DNA of 42,251 bases from NCBI GenBank assembly GCA_005502445.1, contig SCPB01000019.1:1-42251 (forward strand), read 5' to 3'. This DNA is from Microbacteriaceae bacterium X2B. GTDB taxonomy: Bacteria; Actinomycetota; Actinomycetes; Actinomycetales; Microbacteriaceae. The position numbers and the translations under genes are program-made. The notes below the pieces were generated by a model. That model had not been told where the DNA came from and searched no databases. It saw nothing but the letters and a program-made list of their open reading frames with translations. Shown here piece after piece: positions 23,013-32,171 of this stretch (positions within the stretch are counted from its first letter, which is position 1; the number at the start of each line of letters is the position of its first letter).

Positions 23013-23780
23013 TCAGCGCGGAGCCATCCGCACCGCGCCGTCGAGCCTGATCACCTCGCCGTTGAGCATCGGGTTCTCGACGATGTGCTGCACGAGCGCC
23101 GCGTACTCCTCGGGCTTGCCGAGGCGGTGCGGGTGCAGGGTCTGCTCTTCGAGCGAGGCGAGGGCCTCCTCGGGCAGCATCTCGGCCATCGGCGTGCGGA
23201 ACAGGCTCGGCGCGATCGCCATGACCCGGATGCGGTGCTCGGCCAGGTCGCGCGCGAGCGGCAGCGTGAGGCCCACGATCGCACCCTTCGACGCCGAGTA
23301 GGCGGCCTGACCGACCTGCCCGTCGAACGCGGCGACCGAGGCGGTCATGACGATGACGCCAGCCTCTTCATCGGGGGCGTCCGCCGCCGTCTCGACCATG
23401 CGAGCGGCCGCGAGACTCACGACGGTGAACGTGCCGGTGAGGTTGATGTCGACCACCTGCCGGAACACGTCCAGCGGGAACGGCCCCTTCCGCCCGACGA
23501 CGCGCGCCCCGCGCACGATGCCCGCGCACGCCACGACGACGTCGAGCCGCCCGAGCTCGCTCGCGGCGTCCACAGCGGCCTGCACCTGCTCGGCGTCGGT
23601 GACGTCGGTCGGCACGAAGATCGCGCGGTCGCCCCACTCGTCGGCGAGCGCGGCTCCCGGAGACTGGGGCAGGTCGGCGATGACGACCGAGCTGCCCGCG
23701 GCGAGCATCCGCTCAGCCGTCGCCCGGCCCAGCCCCGAAGCGCCACCGGTGATGAGAGCGGTGCGGCCGGTGATGTGCAT
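23013..23780 (-). CDS. SDR oxidoreductase, HSD10-like 3-hydroxyacyl-CoA dehydrogenase type
   Basis: 255 residues, a classical short-chain dehydrogenase. The cofactor motif is TGGASGLG (12-19). DVTDAEQVQAAVD lies at the adenine-contact position, VACAG is at about 85, and catalytic Tyr/Lys are in YSASK. The C-terminus (RLGKPEEYAALVQHIVENPM) and overall sequence resemble type 2 3-hydroxyacyl-CoA dehydrogenases, which oxidise 3-hydroxyacyl-CoA with NAD in fatty-acid or branched-chain amino-acid breakdown. The ATG at 23780 has a GGAGGA site 6 bases upstream. It is divergent from the Fgd-like gene, with 120 bases between them. The substrate assignment is by resemblance only. Confidence 0.85.
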   Translation of the reverse strand: MHITGRTALITGGASGLGRATAERMLAAGSSVVIADLPQSPGAALADEWGDRAIFVPTDVTDAEQVQAAVDAASELGRLDVVVACAGIVRGARVVGRKGPFPLDVFRQVVDINLTGTFTVVSLAAARMVETAADAPDEEAGVIVMTASVAAFDGQVGQAAYSASKGAIVGLTLPLARDLAEHRIRVMAIAPSLFRTPMAEMLPEEALASLEEQTLHPHRLGKPEEYAALVQHIVENPMLNGEVIRLDGAVRMAPR

Positions 23781-23900
23781 GGATGTCCTCCGAGAGCTCT
23801 TCCGAGCGCCGACGACGATGACGGCGCGGCTTCCATGCCTACCACGGGGGTGCGCCGCGTAGGGTTCTTCTGCACCTGCCGCCGTCGACTGGAGTCACGC

Positions 23901-24938
23901 ATGAGCACCGTCCCGTTCCGCATCGGCTACAAGGCCTCGAGCGAGCAGTTCGCTCCGCGCGAGCTGCTCGACTACGGCGTGCTCGCCGAGCAGGCCGGCT
24001 TCGAGTCAGTCTTCATCAGCGACCACCTGCAGCCGTGGAAGCACACCGACGGCCACGCCCCCGCCGCGATCGCCTGGCTCGGCGCCCTCGGCGCGAAGAC
24101 CGAGCGCATCGTCATGGGCACCTCGGTGCTGACGCCGACGTTCCGCCACCACCCGGCGATGGTCGCGCAGGCGTTCGGCACGCTCGGGCAGCTGTACCCG
24201 GGGCGGGTGATCCTCGGCGTCGGCACGGGCGAGTCGCTCAACGAGGCTCCGCTCGGCTTCGTCTGGCCCGACATCAAGGAGCGCTTCGCCCGGCTCAAGG
24301 AGGCCGTGCTGCTCATCGAGCGGCTCTGGGCCGAGGAGCGCGTCACGCACGAGGGCGAGTACTACCGCACCGACAGCGTCACGATCTACGACCGCCCCGA
24401 GGTGCGCGTGCCGATCTACATCGGAGCCTCGGGCCCCGCCGCGACGCGCCTCGCGGGCCGCATCGCCGACGGCTACATCACGACCTCGGGCAAGCCGCGT
24501 GAGCTCTACACCGAGAACCTGCTGCCCGCCTTCCGCGAGGGGCTCGAGAAGGGGTCGCGGGTGCCGGGGAGCGTCGACACGCTCATCGAGATGAAGGTGT
24601 CGTTCGACACCGACCGTCAGCGGGCGCTCGAGGACACCCGGCACTGGGCGGCGCTCGCGCTGAGCGGTGAGGAGAAGATGGGCGTCGAGGATCCGCGCGA
24701 GATGGAGCGCCTCGCCGACGCCCTGCCGATCGAGCGCGCCGCCTCGCGCTGGATCGTCTCGACCGACCCCGACGAGCACGTCTCGCGCGTCATGGAGTAT
24801 GTGCGGATGGGGTTCCGGCACCTCGTCTTCCACGCGCCGGGGCCCGACCAGGCGCGGTTCCTCGAGCTGTACGGGGCCGAGGTCGTGCCGCGGCTGCGCG
24901 CGGCGGTCGCCGAGGTCGATCGTGCGGCCCTCGGCTAG
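23901..24938 (+). CDS. fgd: F420-dependent glucose-6-phosphate dehydrogenase-like LLM enzyme
   Basis: 345 residues of the luciferase-like monooxygenase superfamily, close to mycobacterial Fgd1 (336 residues). Visible matches to Fgd1 are GYKASSEQFAPRELLDYGV, the catalytic SDHLQPWKH (His and Trp), GTSVLTPTFRHHPAMVAQA, GVGTGESLNE with the catalytic Glu, and PIERAASRWIVSTDPDE near the C-terminus. Fgd oxidises glucose 6-phosphate to 6-phosphogluconolactone and reduces coenzyme F420. No F420 synthesis genes are in the window, so F420 use by this organism is inferred. The ATG at 23901 follows GGAG at spacing 6. Confidence 0.88.
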   Translation: MSTVPFRIGYKASSEQFAPRELLDYGVLAEQAGFESVFISDHLQPWKHTDGHAPAAIAWLGALGAKTERIVMGTSVLTPTFRHHPAMVAQAFGTLGQLYPGRVILGVGTGESLNEAPLGFVWPDIKERFARLKEAVLLIERLWAEERVTHEGEYYRTDSVTIYDRPEVRVPIYIGASGPAATRLAGRIADGYITTSGKPRELYTENLLPAFREGLEKGSRVPGSVDTLIEMKVSFDTDRQRALEDTRHWAALALSGEEKMGVEDPREMERLADALPIERAASRWIVSTDPDEHVSRVMEYVRMGFRHLVFHAPGPDQARFLELYGAEVVPRLRAAVAEVDRAALG

Positions 24939-24947
24939 CATCCCGCC

Positions 24948-25379
24948 ATGCCCTTCTGGAAGAAGTCGACGACCGGCGACGAGAGCCTGCCCGCGCACGA
25001 TCGCGGCGCGGGCTCCTTCGACGACTACCTGTACGACCTGATCCCGAAGAATCGCGACATCACGATGCGGCTCGCCGACTGCGATCCGCGCCAGGACGAG
25101 ATCGCCGCGCTCGCGGCCGACGACCCCGAGGCGCTGTTCACGGCGACCCCGGCGCGCACGCTCGATCAGGAGCGCGTGGATGCTCCCATCGAGGTGCGCG
25201 TCTTCGCGGGCCGTCGCGTGACCGGGGTCGTGGGAGTCGTTCCGCGCGGGCTCGAGAGCGTCTACGACGAGGCCGTGCGGCGCCTCGACGGGCGCGGCGA
25301 CAAGCCGCGGATACCCGTCGCGGTCGTGCGGACCAAGCGCGGCTGGAGGGTCGACCTGCTGATGGGCCGCACGAAGTAG
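24948..25379 (+). CDS. Small conserved-looking protein, unknown function
   Basis: 143 residues, no recognisable family. It starts MPFWKKS nine bases after the fgd stop and is likely co-transcribed with it. Residues 20-40 contain FDDYLYDLIPKNRDITM. The second half is a compact alpha/beta domain with IEVRVFAGRRVTGVVGVVP, a helix (ESVYDEAVRRLD), then RIPVAVVRTKRGWRVDLLMG, which suggests a small beta-barrel fold. No membrane segment or signal peptide. Codon use matches its neighbours. Confidence 0.65.
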   Translation: MPFWKKSTTGDESLPAHDRGAGSFDDYLYDLIPKNRDITMRLADCDPRQDEIAALAADDPEALFTATPARTLDQERVDAPIEVRVFAGRRVTGVVGVVPRGLESVYDEAVRRLDGRGDKPRIPVAVVRTKRGWRVDLLMGRTK

Positions 25380-25523
25380 GCCGGGGGCCGCCCGCGCCGG
25401 CGCGGCGGCGTGAGCCGGGCGAGTGATCATGCGCTGGTTCGGACTCGCTCATCATCGCAGCGGGCGCTCGACGCCGATTCGGGCTCGTCGCCTTCCGGAG
25501 CGCAGGTCAGTGTCGCGCGCCCC

Positions 25524-25578
25524 TTCCACAATTGCGGAAAGCAATGAGTCGAGTTCGCGTACTTCCGAAATTGTGGAA
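25524..25578. repeat. Paired 16-bp palindromes
   Basis: TTCCACAATTGCGGAA (25524-25539) and TTCCGAAATTGTGGAA (25563-25578) are each imperfect palindromes. They are also inverted copies of each other, extending to 19-nt arms with one mismatch (25521-25539 and 25563-25581). The start-to-start distance is 39 bases. They could form a terminator hairpin for the converging genes or be binding sites for a dimeric regulator. Confidence 0.55.
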
Positions 25579-25630
25579 GGGCTCGAGCCCGTGTGGCGGC
25601 GGGCTCGCCTCCTGGGCGGGAGCGCCACCT

Positions 25631-25696
25631 GAGTGCGCGCGTTTGTGGCAACTGCATGCGCACGTTTGCTCGCACTTGCCACAAAGGCGTGCACTC
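25631..25696. repeat. 66-nt palindromic intergenic repeat, copy B
   Basis: Two 21-nt arms (25631-25651 and 25676-25696; 19 of 21 complementary) surround a 24-nt centre. It aligns gap-free with 2273-2338. TTTGTGGCAA and TTGCCACAAA form the inner arms. As at copy A, it lies between two converging genes, 22 bases beyond the ABC-F stop. Confidence 0.7.
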
Positions 25697-25718
25697 GTGC
25701 TGGCGGGCGCTCCTCCGC

Positions 25719-27575
25719 TCAGCCGAGCAGTTCGCCGAGCTCGAGCCAGCGGGTCTCGAACTCGTCGCGCTGCGACTCGAGCGCCCGCACCTCGTCGTGC
25801 AGGGCGGCGATGCCGGTGTAGTCGCTGACGTCGTGCTCGGCGAGCGCCACGTGCAGCCCGTCGATCTCGCCCTGCAGCTTCCCGATGCGGCGCTCGATCG
25901 AGGCGAGCTCCTTCTCGGCGGTGCGGCGCTCGGCGCCGCCGAGCGAGAGCGCGGGGGCCGCAGGGGCCGCCGAGCCTGCACCGGCCGAGCCCGACGACGA
26001 GACGGCGGATGCCCCGCCCGCGCTCGTGACGGAGGCGACCGTCGCACGCCCCGCATCCTGCGCCGACCCGGCCGCGGCCGCACCGAGCCGCAGGTACTCG
26101 TCGACGCCGCCCGGCAGGTGCCTCAGCCGCCCGCCGAGCACCGCGAACTGCTGGTCGGTCACGCGCTCGAGCAGGTACCGGTCGTGCGAGACGACGATGA
26201 GGGTGCCCGGCCACGAGTCGAGCAGGTCCTCGATCGCGGCGAGCATGTCGGTGTCCATGTCGTTCGTGGGCTCGTCCATGATGAGCACGTTCGGTTCGTC
26301 GAGCAGGATCAACAGCAGTTGCAGGCGGCGCTTCTGGCCACCGCTGAGATCCTTGATCGGGGTCGAGAGCTGCGCCGAGGTGAAGCCGAGCCGCTCGAGC
26401 AGCTGGCCGGGCGTGAGCTCCTTGTCGCCCGCGACGTAGCTGGTGCGCTTGGTCGCGATGACGGCCGAGACGCGCTCGTGCTCGACGGCGCTCAGGTCGC
26501 CGAGCTGCTGGTCGAGCGTCGCGACGACGACCGTCTTGCCGCGCTTGACGCGGCCCGTCGTCGGCGCGAGCGAGCCGTCGATGAGCTTCAGGAGCGTCGA
26601 CTTGCCGGCGCCGTTGACGCCGAGGATTCCCGTGCGCTCCCCGGGCGCGATGCGCCACTCGATGCCGTGCAGAATCGGCGTGGAACCGTACGACACCGAC
26701 ACGTCGAGCAGGTCGATGACGTCTTTGCCGAGCCGGGCGGTCGCCATCTGCGCGAGCTCGACCGGGTTGCGCAGCGGCGGCACGTCGTCGATGAGCGCGT
26801 TCGCCGCCTCGATGCGGAACTTCGGCTTCGCCGTGCGGGCGGGCGCGCCTCGCCGCAGCCACGCGAGCTCCTTCTTCATGAGGTTCTGACGCTTCGACTC
26901 CATCGTCGCCGCCTGCCGGTCGCGCTCGACGCGCTGCAGCACGTACGCCGCGTAGCCTCCCTCGAAGGGCTCGACGATGCGGTCGTGCACCTCCCACGTG
27001 CTCGACGAGACCTCGTCGAGGAACCACCGGTCGTGCGTCACGACGAGCAGCGCGCCCTGCCCGGCCGGCCAGCGGCGCTTGAGGTGCGCCGCGAGCCACG
27101 CGACGCCGCCGATGTCGAGGTGGTTCGTGGGCTCGTCGAGCACGACGACATCCCACTCGCGGCTCAGCAGCGCGGCCAGGGCGACGCGGCGCCGCTGGCC
27201 GCCGCTCAGGTCGTCGACGAGCGTGTCGCCCGGGATGTCCGCGATGAGCCCCGCGAGCACGTCGCGAACGTTCCGATCGCCCGCCCATTCGTGCTCGGGC
27301 CGCCCGCTCACGACCGTGTCGAGCACCGTGCGCCCGGTGCCGAGCTCGTCGGCCTGCTCGAGCATGCCGAGCGTGACGCCGCCGCGGCGCGTGACGCGGC
27401 CGGCGTCGGGATGCTGCCTGCCCGCGAGGATGCGCAGCAGGGTCGACTTGCCGTCGCCGTTGCGGCCGACCACGCCGATGCGGTCGCCGTCGCCGATGCC
27501 GACCGTCACCCCGTCGAGCACGACGCGGGTGGGGTATTCGAGGCGGAGCTGCTCGGCTCCCAGCAGGTGGGCCAC
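25719..27575 (-). CDS. ABC-F family ATP-binding protein
   Basis: 618 residues with two ABC ATPase domains and no membrane segment, the ABC-F layout of ribosome-associated factors (EttA/Uup/antibiotic-resistance types). Domain 1 has GRNGDGKST, LSGGQRRRVALAALL and VLDEPTNHLD. Domain 2 has GVNGAGKST, LSGGQKRRLQ and IMDEPTNDMD. A Lys/Arg-rich interdomain linker (about 215-260) fits the P-site tRNA interaction motif. A C-terminal extension with a helical hairpin (ASIERRIGKLQGEIDGL...) resembles Uup. ABC-F proteins bind the ribosomal E site. An actinobacterial homologue commonly follows ispE; here lspA lies between. It starts at GTG 27575, 32 bases from the divergent lspA. Confidence 0.92.
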   Translation of the reverse strand: MAHLLGAEQLRLEYPTRVVLDGVTVGIGDGDRIGVVGRNGDGKSTLLRILAGRQHPDAGRVTRRGGVTLGMLEQADELGTGRTVLDTVVSGRPEHEWAGDRNVRDVLAGLIADIPGDTLVDDLSGGQRRRVALAALLSREWDVVVLDEPTNHLDIGGVAWLAAHLKRRWPAGQGALLVVTHDRWFLDEVSSSTWEVHDRIVEPFEGGYAAYVLQRVERDRQAATMESKRQNLMKKELAWLRRGAPARTAKPKFRIEAANALIDDVPPLRNPVELAQMATARLGKDVIDLLDVSVSYGSTPILHGIEWRIAPGERTGILGVNGAGKSTLLKLIDGSLAPTTGRVKRGKTVVVATLDQQLGDLSAVEHERVSAVIATKRTSYVAGDKELTPGQLLERLGFTSAQLSTPIKDLSGGQKRRLQLLLILLDEPNVLIMDEPTNDMDTDMLAAIEDLLDSWPGTLIVVSHDRYLLERVTDQQFAVLGGRLRHLPGGVDEYLRLGAAAAGSAQDAGRATVASVTSAGGASAVSSSGSAGAGSAAPAAPALSLGGAERRTAEKELASIERRIGKLQGEIDGLHVALAEHDVSDYTGIAALHDEVRALESQRDEFETRWLELGELLG

Positions 27576-27607
27576 CGCACGAGCCTAGTCGGGGCAGAAT
27601 GGGAGGC

Positions 27608-28168
27608 ATGCCAGTGCCCGACATCGCCACGACCTCGCTCGACGACCCCGAGGTGCGTGCTCGCATCCGCCGCGTACTGCCGTGGACCCTAGTGCTCGCC
27701 GCGGGGGTCGTGCTGCTCGATCAGAGTTCGAAGTTCTGGGCAGAAACCACGCTCGAGCCCGGCGTCGGAGTTCCCGTGATCGGCGAGCTCATCCAGTGGA
27801 GACTCGTGTACAACCCGGGCGCGGCTTTCGGGATCGGCGGTGACTACACCTGGATCATCTCCATCATCGCGGCGTTCGCCGTCGTCGGACTCGGCGTCCT
27901 CGTCACGCGCATCTCGAGCGTGCGCTGGGCCATCGCCGGCGGCTCGCTCTTCGGCGGCGCGATCAGCCACCTCGGCGATCGGCTCTTCCGTCAACCGGGG
28001 TTCGGTCGCGGCGAGATCGTCGATTTCATCGACTACGGGGGTTTCTTCATCGGCAATGTCACCGACATCTTCCTCGTCGGCGGCGCGATCGCGATCGTGC
28101 TGCTGAGCGTCGCCGGCGTCAGCCCGCGACGAGCCGAGCGCCGTGAACCGGCCCCGTCGCCCGAATGA
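27608..28168 (+). CDS. lspA: Signal peptidase II (lipoprotein signal peptidase)
   Basis: About 186 residues. An inner-membrane aspartyl protease that cleaves prolipoproteins after lipid attachment. Four hydrophobic segments are visible (about 24-42, 77-97, 100-118, 152-172), with family motifs [22 protein letters not shown] (Asp124), VVDFI-like EIVDFI, and NVTDIF (Asp153). The two Asp form the catalytic pair. Usual residues differ: SHLGDR replaces GNLxDR, and NVTD replaces NxAD. The start is uncertain: ATG 27599, ATG 27608 or GTG 27614, the last best spaced from GGGAGG at 27601-27606. Its 3' end overlaps ispE by 50 bases, convergently. It would process the lipoproteins seen in this window. 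Confidence 0.88.
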   Translation: MPVPDIATTSLDDPEVRARIRRVLPWTLVLAAGVVLLDQSSKFWAETTLEPGVGVPVIGELIQWRLVYNPGAAFGIGGDYTWIISIIAAFAVVGLGVLVTRISSVRWAIAGGSLFGGAISHLGDRLFRQPGFGRGEIVDFIDYGGFFIGNVTDIFLVGGAIAIVLLSVAGVSPRRAERREPAPSPE

Positions 28169-29057
28169 CGGTGTGACCCCCGGCGCTCAGCGCCACCTGC
28201 AGCTCGAGCGCCGCGTCGGCGTCGGCGACGAGGAAGGCCACGGTCGGGCCCGAGCCCGAGACGATGCCGGCGAGGGCGCCGTTGCGCTCGCCCACCTCGA
28301 TCGTGCGCGACAGGCTCGGCTCGAGGTGCAGCGCGGGAGCCTGGAGGTCGTTGTGCAGGTACTCGGCGAGCTGGTGCGGGTCGCCAGCGCGCAGCGCCTG
28401 CAGCACCTCGACGTCGACGGTCGGCTGCTCGGGCGCGGGAGCGATGTCGTGCACGTGGCGCTCGCGGTGCCGGTCGAGCTCGGCGTACACCTCGGGTGTC
28501 GACAGCCCGAGCTCGGTCAGCACGAGCACCCAGTGGAAGGTGCCCTGCGCGAGGGCGGGCGAGAGCCGGTCGCCGCGACCGGTTCCGACCGCCGTGCCGC
28601 CCATGAGGGCGAACGGCACGTCGGCGCCGAGCTCGACGGCGAGGGAGTGCAGCTCGTCGCGCCCGAGGTCGGTGCCCCACAGGTGGTCGCAGGCGAGCAG
28701 CGTCGCGGCGGCGTCGGCCGAGCCCCCGCCCATGCCGCCCGCGATCGGCACGTGCTTCTCGACGTCGAGGTGCACGCCTCCGCGGTAATCGGCGACGCGC
28801 GCGAGCAGTCGGGCAGCGCGGATGGCGAGGTTCGAGCCGTCGGTCGGCAGCCCGCGCGCGTCGATGGGCCCGCGGAACGCGACCGAGAAGTCGTCGGCGT
28901 CGCTCGCCCGCACGTGCTCGAGCAGGCTGAGCGCCTGATAGGCGGTCGCGACGTCGTGGTAGCCGTCGTCGAGCAGCGCGCCGACCTTCATGAAGACGTT
29001 GATCTTGCCGGGAGCGGTCGCGTGCACCGTGCGGGGCACGGGCGCGGTCACGGTCAT
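28119..29057 (-). CDS. ispE: 4-diphosphocytidyl-2-C-methyl-D-erythritol kinase
   Basis: 312 residues, a GHMP kinase that phosphorylates CDP-methylerythritol in the MEP isoprenoid pathway. [12 protein letters not shown] at the N-terminus, the ATP loop [15 protein letters not shown] and the C-terminal [14 protein letters not shown] are diagnostic. In many actinobacteria it directly follows rsmA; here rlmC, in the opposite direction, sits between them. Its start at 29057 is 42 bases from the divergent rlmC start. Its last 50 bases overlap the end of lspA. Confidence 0.95.
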   Translation of the reverse strand: MTVTAPVPRTVHATAPGKINVFMKVGALLDDGYHDVATAYQALSLLEHVRASDADDFSVAFRGPIDARGLPTDGSNLAIRAARLLARVADYRGGVHLDVEKHVPIAGGMGGGSADAAATLLACDHLWGTDLGRDELHSLAVELGADVPFALMGGTAVGTGRGDRLSPALAQGTFHWVLVLTELGLSTPEVYAELDRHRERHVHDIAPAPEQPTVDVEVLQALRAGDPHQLAEYLHNDLQAPALHLEPSLSRTIEVGERNGALAGIVSGSGPTVAFLVADADAALELQVALSAGGHTVIRATGPVHGARLVAG

Positions 29058-29099
29058 GCCACCACCCTAGGGGAGGCGCGGCAGTAGCCTGACGGAGCT

Positions 29100-30263
29100 A
29101 TGCAGTGCGACTACTTCGACGCCCGCGCGTGCCGCTCGTGCACCCTCATGGGCGAGCCGTACGTCGCGCAGCTGGCCGAGAAGCAGCGCGCGGTCGAGGA
29201 ACAGCTGGCCCCGCTCGCGCCCGCTGTGCACTGGCTTCCGCCGGTCGCGAGTCGCGAATCGGGCTTCCGCACGAAGGCGAAGATGGTCGTCGGCGGAACG
29301 CTCGCCGCCCCCACGCTCGGAATCCTCGACCGGGCGGGCCGCGGGGTCGACCTGCGCGAGTGCGGCGTCATCGCCCCGGGCGTCCTCGCCGCCTTCCCCG
29401 CGCTCATCCACTTCATCACTGCGGCGGATCTCGAGCCCTATGATGTGCCGGCGCGCCGCGGCGAGCTCAAGCACCTCATCGTGACCGAGTCGCCCGACGG
29501 GGAGCTCATGGTGCGCTTCGTCGTGCGGTCGGAGGGCGCGGTCGACGCCGTGCGCGGTTCGCTGACGCTGCTGCAGGATGCCCTTCCGAGGCTCGCGGTG
29601 GCGACCGCGAACATCCTGCCCGAGCACAAGGCGGTGCTCGAGGGCGACGTCGAGCGCGTGCTCACGCCGCGCGGCACCCTGCCGATGCGCGTCGCGGGGC
29701 CCGGGCTCGCGATACAGCTGGAGCTGCGGCCGAAGAGCTTCTTCCAGACCAACACGGTCGTCGCCGGCGAGCTCTACGCGCAGGCGCGGGCGTGGGTGGA
29801 GGAGCTCGCACCGCGGTCGCTGTGGGATCTGTACTGCGGGGTCGGCGGGTTCGCCATCGCCTGCGCGGGGGCGGGTGCGGGTGCGAGTGCGCGCACCGTG
29901 CTCGGCGTCGAGTCGAGCGCCGAGGCGGTCGAGAGCGCGCGTGCGGCTGCGGTGGCCGCGGAACTCGACGGCGTGCGCTTCGCGGTCGGCGACGCGACGG
30001 CGTTCGCCCTCGCGGCAGCAGCGGATGCGGTGCCCGAGCTCGTGATCGTCAACCCTCCGCGGCGCGGCCTGGGGGCGGAGCTCGCCGACTGGCTCGAGCA
30101 CTCGGGCGCGCGCTGGGTGCTGTACTCGAGCTGCAACCCGGCGACGCTCGCGCGCGACCTCGCGGTGATGCCCGCGCTCGCCGTGCGGCGGGCGCGGCTG
30201 TTCGACATGTTCCCGCAGACGGGGCACGCCGAGGTCGCGGTGCTGCTCGAGCGCGTTCGCTGA
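29100..30263 (+). CDS. rlmC: 23S rRNA (uracil-747-C5)-methyltransferase
   Basis: 387 residues, clearly RlmC/RumB-like: MQCDYFDARACRSC carries the iron-sulfur cysteines (3, 11, 14; a fourth in DLRECGV). RTKAKMVVGGT, RGELKHLIVTESPDGE, KSFFQTNTVVA and the SAM site WDLYCGVGGFAIACA follow. The catalytic pair is VNPPRRGLG and YSSCNPATLARDL. It methylates U747-type positions of 23S rRNA. A stretch of short Gly/Ala repeats at about 258-264 is a small insertion relative to E. coli RlmC. The gene is divergent from ispE and converges with rsmA, breaking the usual rsmA-ispE adjacency. Confidence 0.95.
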   Translation: MQCDYFDARACRSCTLMGEPYVAQLAEKQRAVEEQLAPLAPAVHWLPPVASRESGFRTKAKMVVGGTLAAPTLGILDRAGRGVDLRECGVIAPGVLAAFPALIHFITAADLEPYDVPARRGELKHLIVTESPDGELMVRFVVRSEGAVDAVRGSLTLLQDALPRLAVATANILPEHKAVLEGDVERVLTPRGTLPMRVAGPGLAIQLELRPKSFFQTNTVVAGELYAQARAWVEELAPRSLWDLYCGVGGFAIACAGAGAGASARTVLGVESSAEAVESARAAAVAAELDGVRFAVGDATAFALAAAADAVPELVIVNPPRRGLGAELADWLEHSGARWVLYSSCNPATLARDLAVMPALAVRRARLFDMFPQTGHAEVAVLLERVR

Positions 30264-30296
30264 GTCCGGTGAGCCCGGTGGGCCGTGCCGGCCGGC

Positions 30297-31136
30297 TCAG
30301 GCGCGGGCGAGGGCGAGGTAGTCGCGCATGACGAGCTGCTCGCCGCGGGCGGTCGGGGCGAGCCCGGCGCGCTCGAGGGCCGCCGACGCCTCGGCCGATG
30401 AGCCGAAGTGCTCGGCGAGCGCCTGCCGCAGCATCTTGCGACGCTGCCCGAATGCGGCGTCGACGAGCGCGAAGAGGCGCTGCCGCTCCGCCTCGGTGCC
30501 GGGAGGGTCGCTGCGCCGCTTCATGCCCACGAGCACGCTGTCGACGTTCGGCACCGGCCAGAACACCTGCCGGCTGACGAGCCCCGCGAGCCTCCACTCG
30601 CCGTACCACGCGGCCTTCACGCTCGGGCTGCCGTAGATCTTCGAGCCGGGCCCGGCGGCGAGGCGCTGGCCGACCTCCGCCTGCACCATGACGAGCGTGC
30701 GCGCGATCGACGGGAAGGTCGCGAGCAGGTGCAGCAGCACGGGCACCGAGATGTTGTACGGCAGGTTCGCCACGAGCGATGTCGGCGGCCCGAACCTGTC
30801 GGGCAGCTCGGTCACGCGCATCGCGTCGGCCGCGACGACCTCGAGGCGGGCCGACGGCTGCAACTGCTCGACCGTGCGCGGCAGCTGCTCGGCGAGGCGC
30901 TTGTCGATCTCGACCGCCACCACCGGGTGCCCCGCCTCCAGCAGGCCGAGTGTCAGGCTGCCGAGCCCGGGGCCGACCTCGAGCACCGTCGAGCCGGGCG
31001 GCAGCGAGGCGCAGGCGACGATGCGGCGCACCGTGTTGGCGTCGTGCACGAAGTTCTGGCCGAGCTTCTTCGTCGGCGTCACGCCGAGCAGCTCGGCGAG
31101 GTCGCGCACCTCCGCGGGGCCGAGGAGGCCCCCCAC
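30297..31136 (-). CDS. rsmA: 16S rRNA (A1518/A1519-N6) dimethyltransferase
   Basis: 279 residues, KsgA. It dimethylates two adjacent adenines in the 3' hairpin of 16S rRNA during small-subunit maturation. [10 protein letters not shown], the SAM loop [16 protein letters not shown], and the catalytic [11 protein letters not shown] are present, followed by the C-terminal helical domain. The start is GTG 31136, immediately after the TGA of tatD, so the two are translationally coupled. Confidence 0.96.
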   Translation of the reverse strand: MGGLLGPAEVRDLAELLGVTPTKKLGQNFVHDANTVRRIVACASLPPGSTVLEVGPGLGSLTLGLLEAGHPVVAVEIDKRLAEQLPRTVEQLQPSARLEVVAADAMRVTELPDRFGPPTSLVANLPYNISVPVLLHLLATFPSIARTLVMVQAEVGQRLAAGPGSKIYGSPSVKAAWYGEWRLAGLVSRQVFWPVPNVDSVLVGMKRRSDPPGTEAERQRLFALVDAAFGQRRKMLRQALAEHFGSSAEASAALERAGLAPTARGEQLVMRDYLALARA

Positions 31137-32159
31137 TCAGGCTCCGCCCTGCCCGGTCGTCAGCTCGGAGGGGTGACCCGAGATGGTCGATTCGCGGTGC
31201 TCCGCGGCGGCCTCCTCGAGCGTCGGCCGGTCGGCCCACGGGTCGCCGGGCGCCGTCACCGGCTCGGAATCCCACTGGCCGTAGACGTACTCGGTGTTCG
31301 AGCTGATCTGCGCGGCGAGCATCGACACGTCGGTGCGCAGGTGCTCGGCCATCGCCCGCAGCGTCCACGGCAGCAGGTACGGCGAGTTCGGCCGGCCGCG
31401 GAAGGGGTGCGGCGTCAGGAACGGCGCGTCCGTCTCGACGAGCAGCAGGGCGCGCGGCAGCACGTCGAGCGCCTCGCGCAGGCCCCGCGCGTTGCGGAAC
31501 GTCGCGGTGCCCGCGAAGGAGGCGTACCAGCCGTTCTCGGTGCAGATCGACGCGAGCTCGACGTCGCCGCTGAAGCAGTGGAACACCGTGCGCTCGGGCG
31601 CGCCGACCCGCCGCAGCGTCGCGACGACGTCGGCGTGGGCCTCGCGGTCGTGGATCTGCAGGGCCAGGCCGTGCCGCTTGGCCATCGCGATGTGGGCTTC
31701 GAAGGCGCGCAGCTGCGCGGCGCGTCCGCTCGCCGACTCGGTGCGGTAGTAGTCGAGGCCGGTCTCGCCGATCGCGACGACGCGGGGCTGCGCGGCGAGC
31801 TCGTCGATGATCGCGAGAGCGGCATCCAGTTCGCCGACGGCATCGAGAACCGCCGCCTCGTTGGGGTGGATGGCGACGGCCGCGAGCACGCGCGGCTCGC
31901 GCGCCGCGATCGCGGCCGACCAGCGGCTCGTCGGCACGTCGGTGCCGACCTGCACGACGCCGCGCACGCCGACGGCGGAGGCGCGGTCGAGGTGCTCGCG
32001 GTAGTGCATCGGGCTCTCGCCGTCGGCGATCTCGAGGTGCGTGTGGTTGTCGTAGACGGGCACGACGAGCGCCTCGGGGCTCGGCGGGTAGCTGAGGTCG
32101 CGCGCGGAGTCCTCCATCGCGGCGCGAGTGCGCACGTGCGGGTCGATAGCGTCCGTCAT
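31137..32159 (-). CDS. tatD: TatD-family metal-dependent hydrolase
   Basis: 340 residues, a TIM-barrel metallohydrolase. The metal ligands are in DNHTHLE (HxH), the glutamate of AIGETGLDYYR, and the histidines of LQIHDREAH and FHCFSG. ETDAPFLTPHPFRGRPN near the C-terminus is the family signature. TatD proteins are 3'-5' exonucleases/DNases; the cellular role is unsettled. It has a 35-residue N-terminal extension and a 45-residue C-terminal tail beyond the usual 260. The ATG at 32159 has AGGAGGG 8 bases upstream. It lies 12 bases after metG and abuts rsmA, the conserved metG-tatD-rsmA operon. Confidence 0.93.
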   Translation of the reverse strand: MTDAIDPHVRTRAAMEDSARDLSYPPSPEALVVPVYDNHTHLEIADGESPMHYREHLDRASAVGVRGVVQVGTDVPTSRWSAAIAAREPRVLAAVAIHPNEAAVLDAVGELDAALAIIDELAAQPRVVAIGETGLDYYRTESASGRAAQLRAFEAHIAMAKRHGLALQIHDREAHADVVATLRRVGAPERTVFHCFSGDVELASICTENGWYASFAGTATFRNARGLREALDVLPRALLLVETDAPFLTPHPFRGRPNSPYLLPWTLRAMAEHLRTDVSMLAAQISSNTEYVYGQWDSEPVTAPGDPWADRPTLEEAAAEHRESTISGHPSELTTGQGGA

Positions 32160-32171
32160 GGTCGCGCCCTC

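Larger units (their letters stand above)
25380..25718. other. 339-base intergenic region with two palindromic repeat structures
   Basis: No coding region is supported between the small unknown gene and the ABC-F gene, which converge here. The stretch holds a pair of 16-bp palindromes (25524-25578) and copy B of the 66-nt repeat (25631-25696). It is less GC-rich than the flanks over the palindromes. The structures may end transcription from both sides. Confidence 0.6.
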
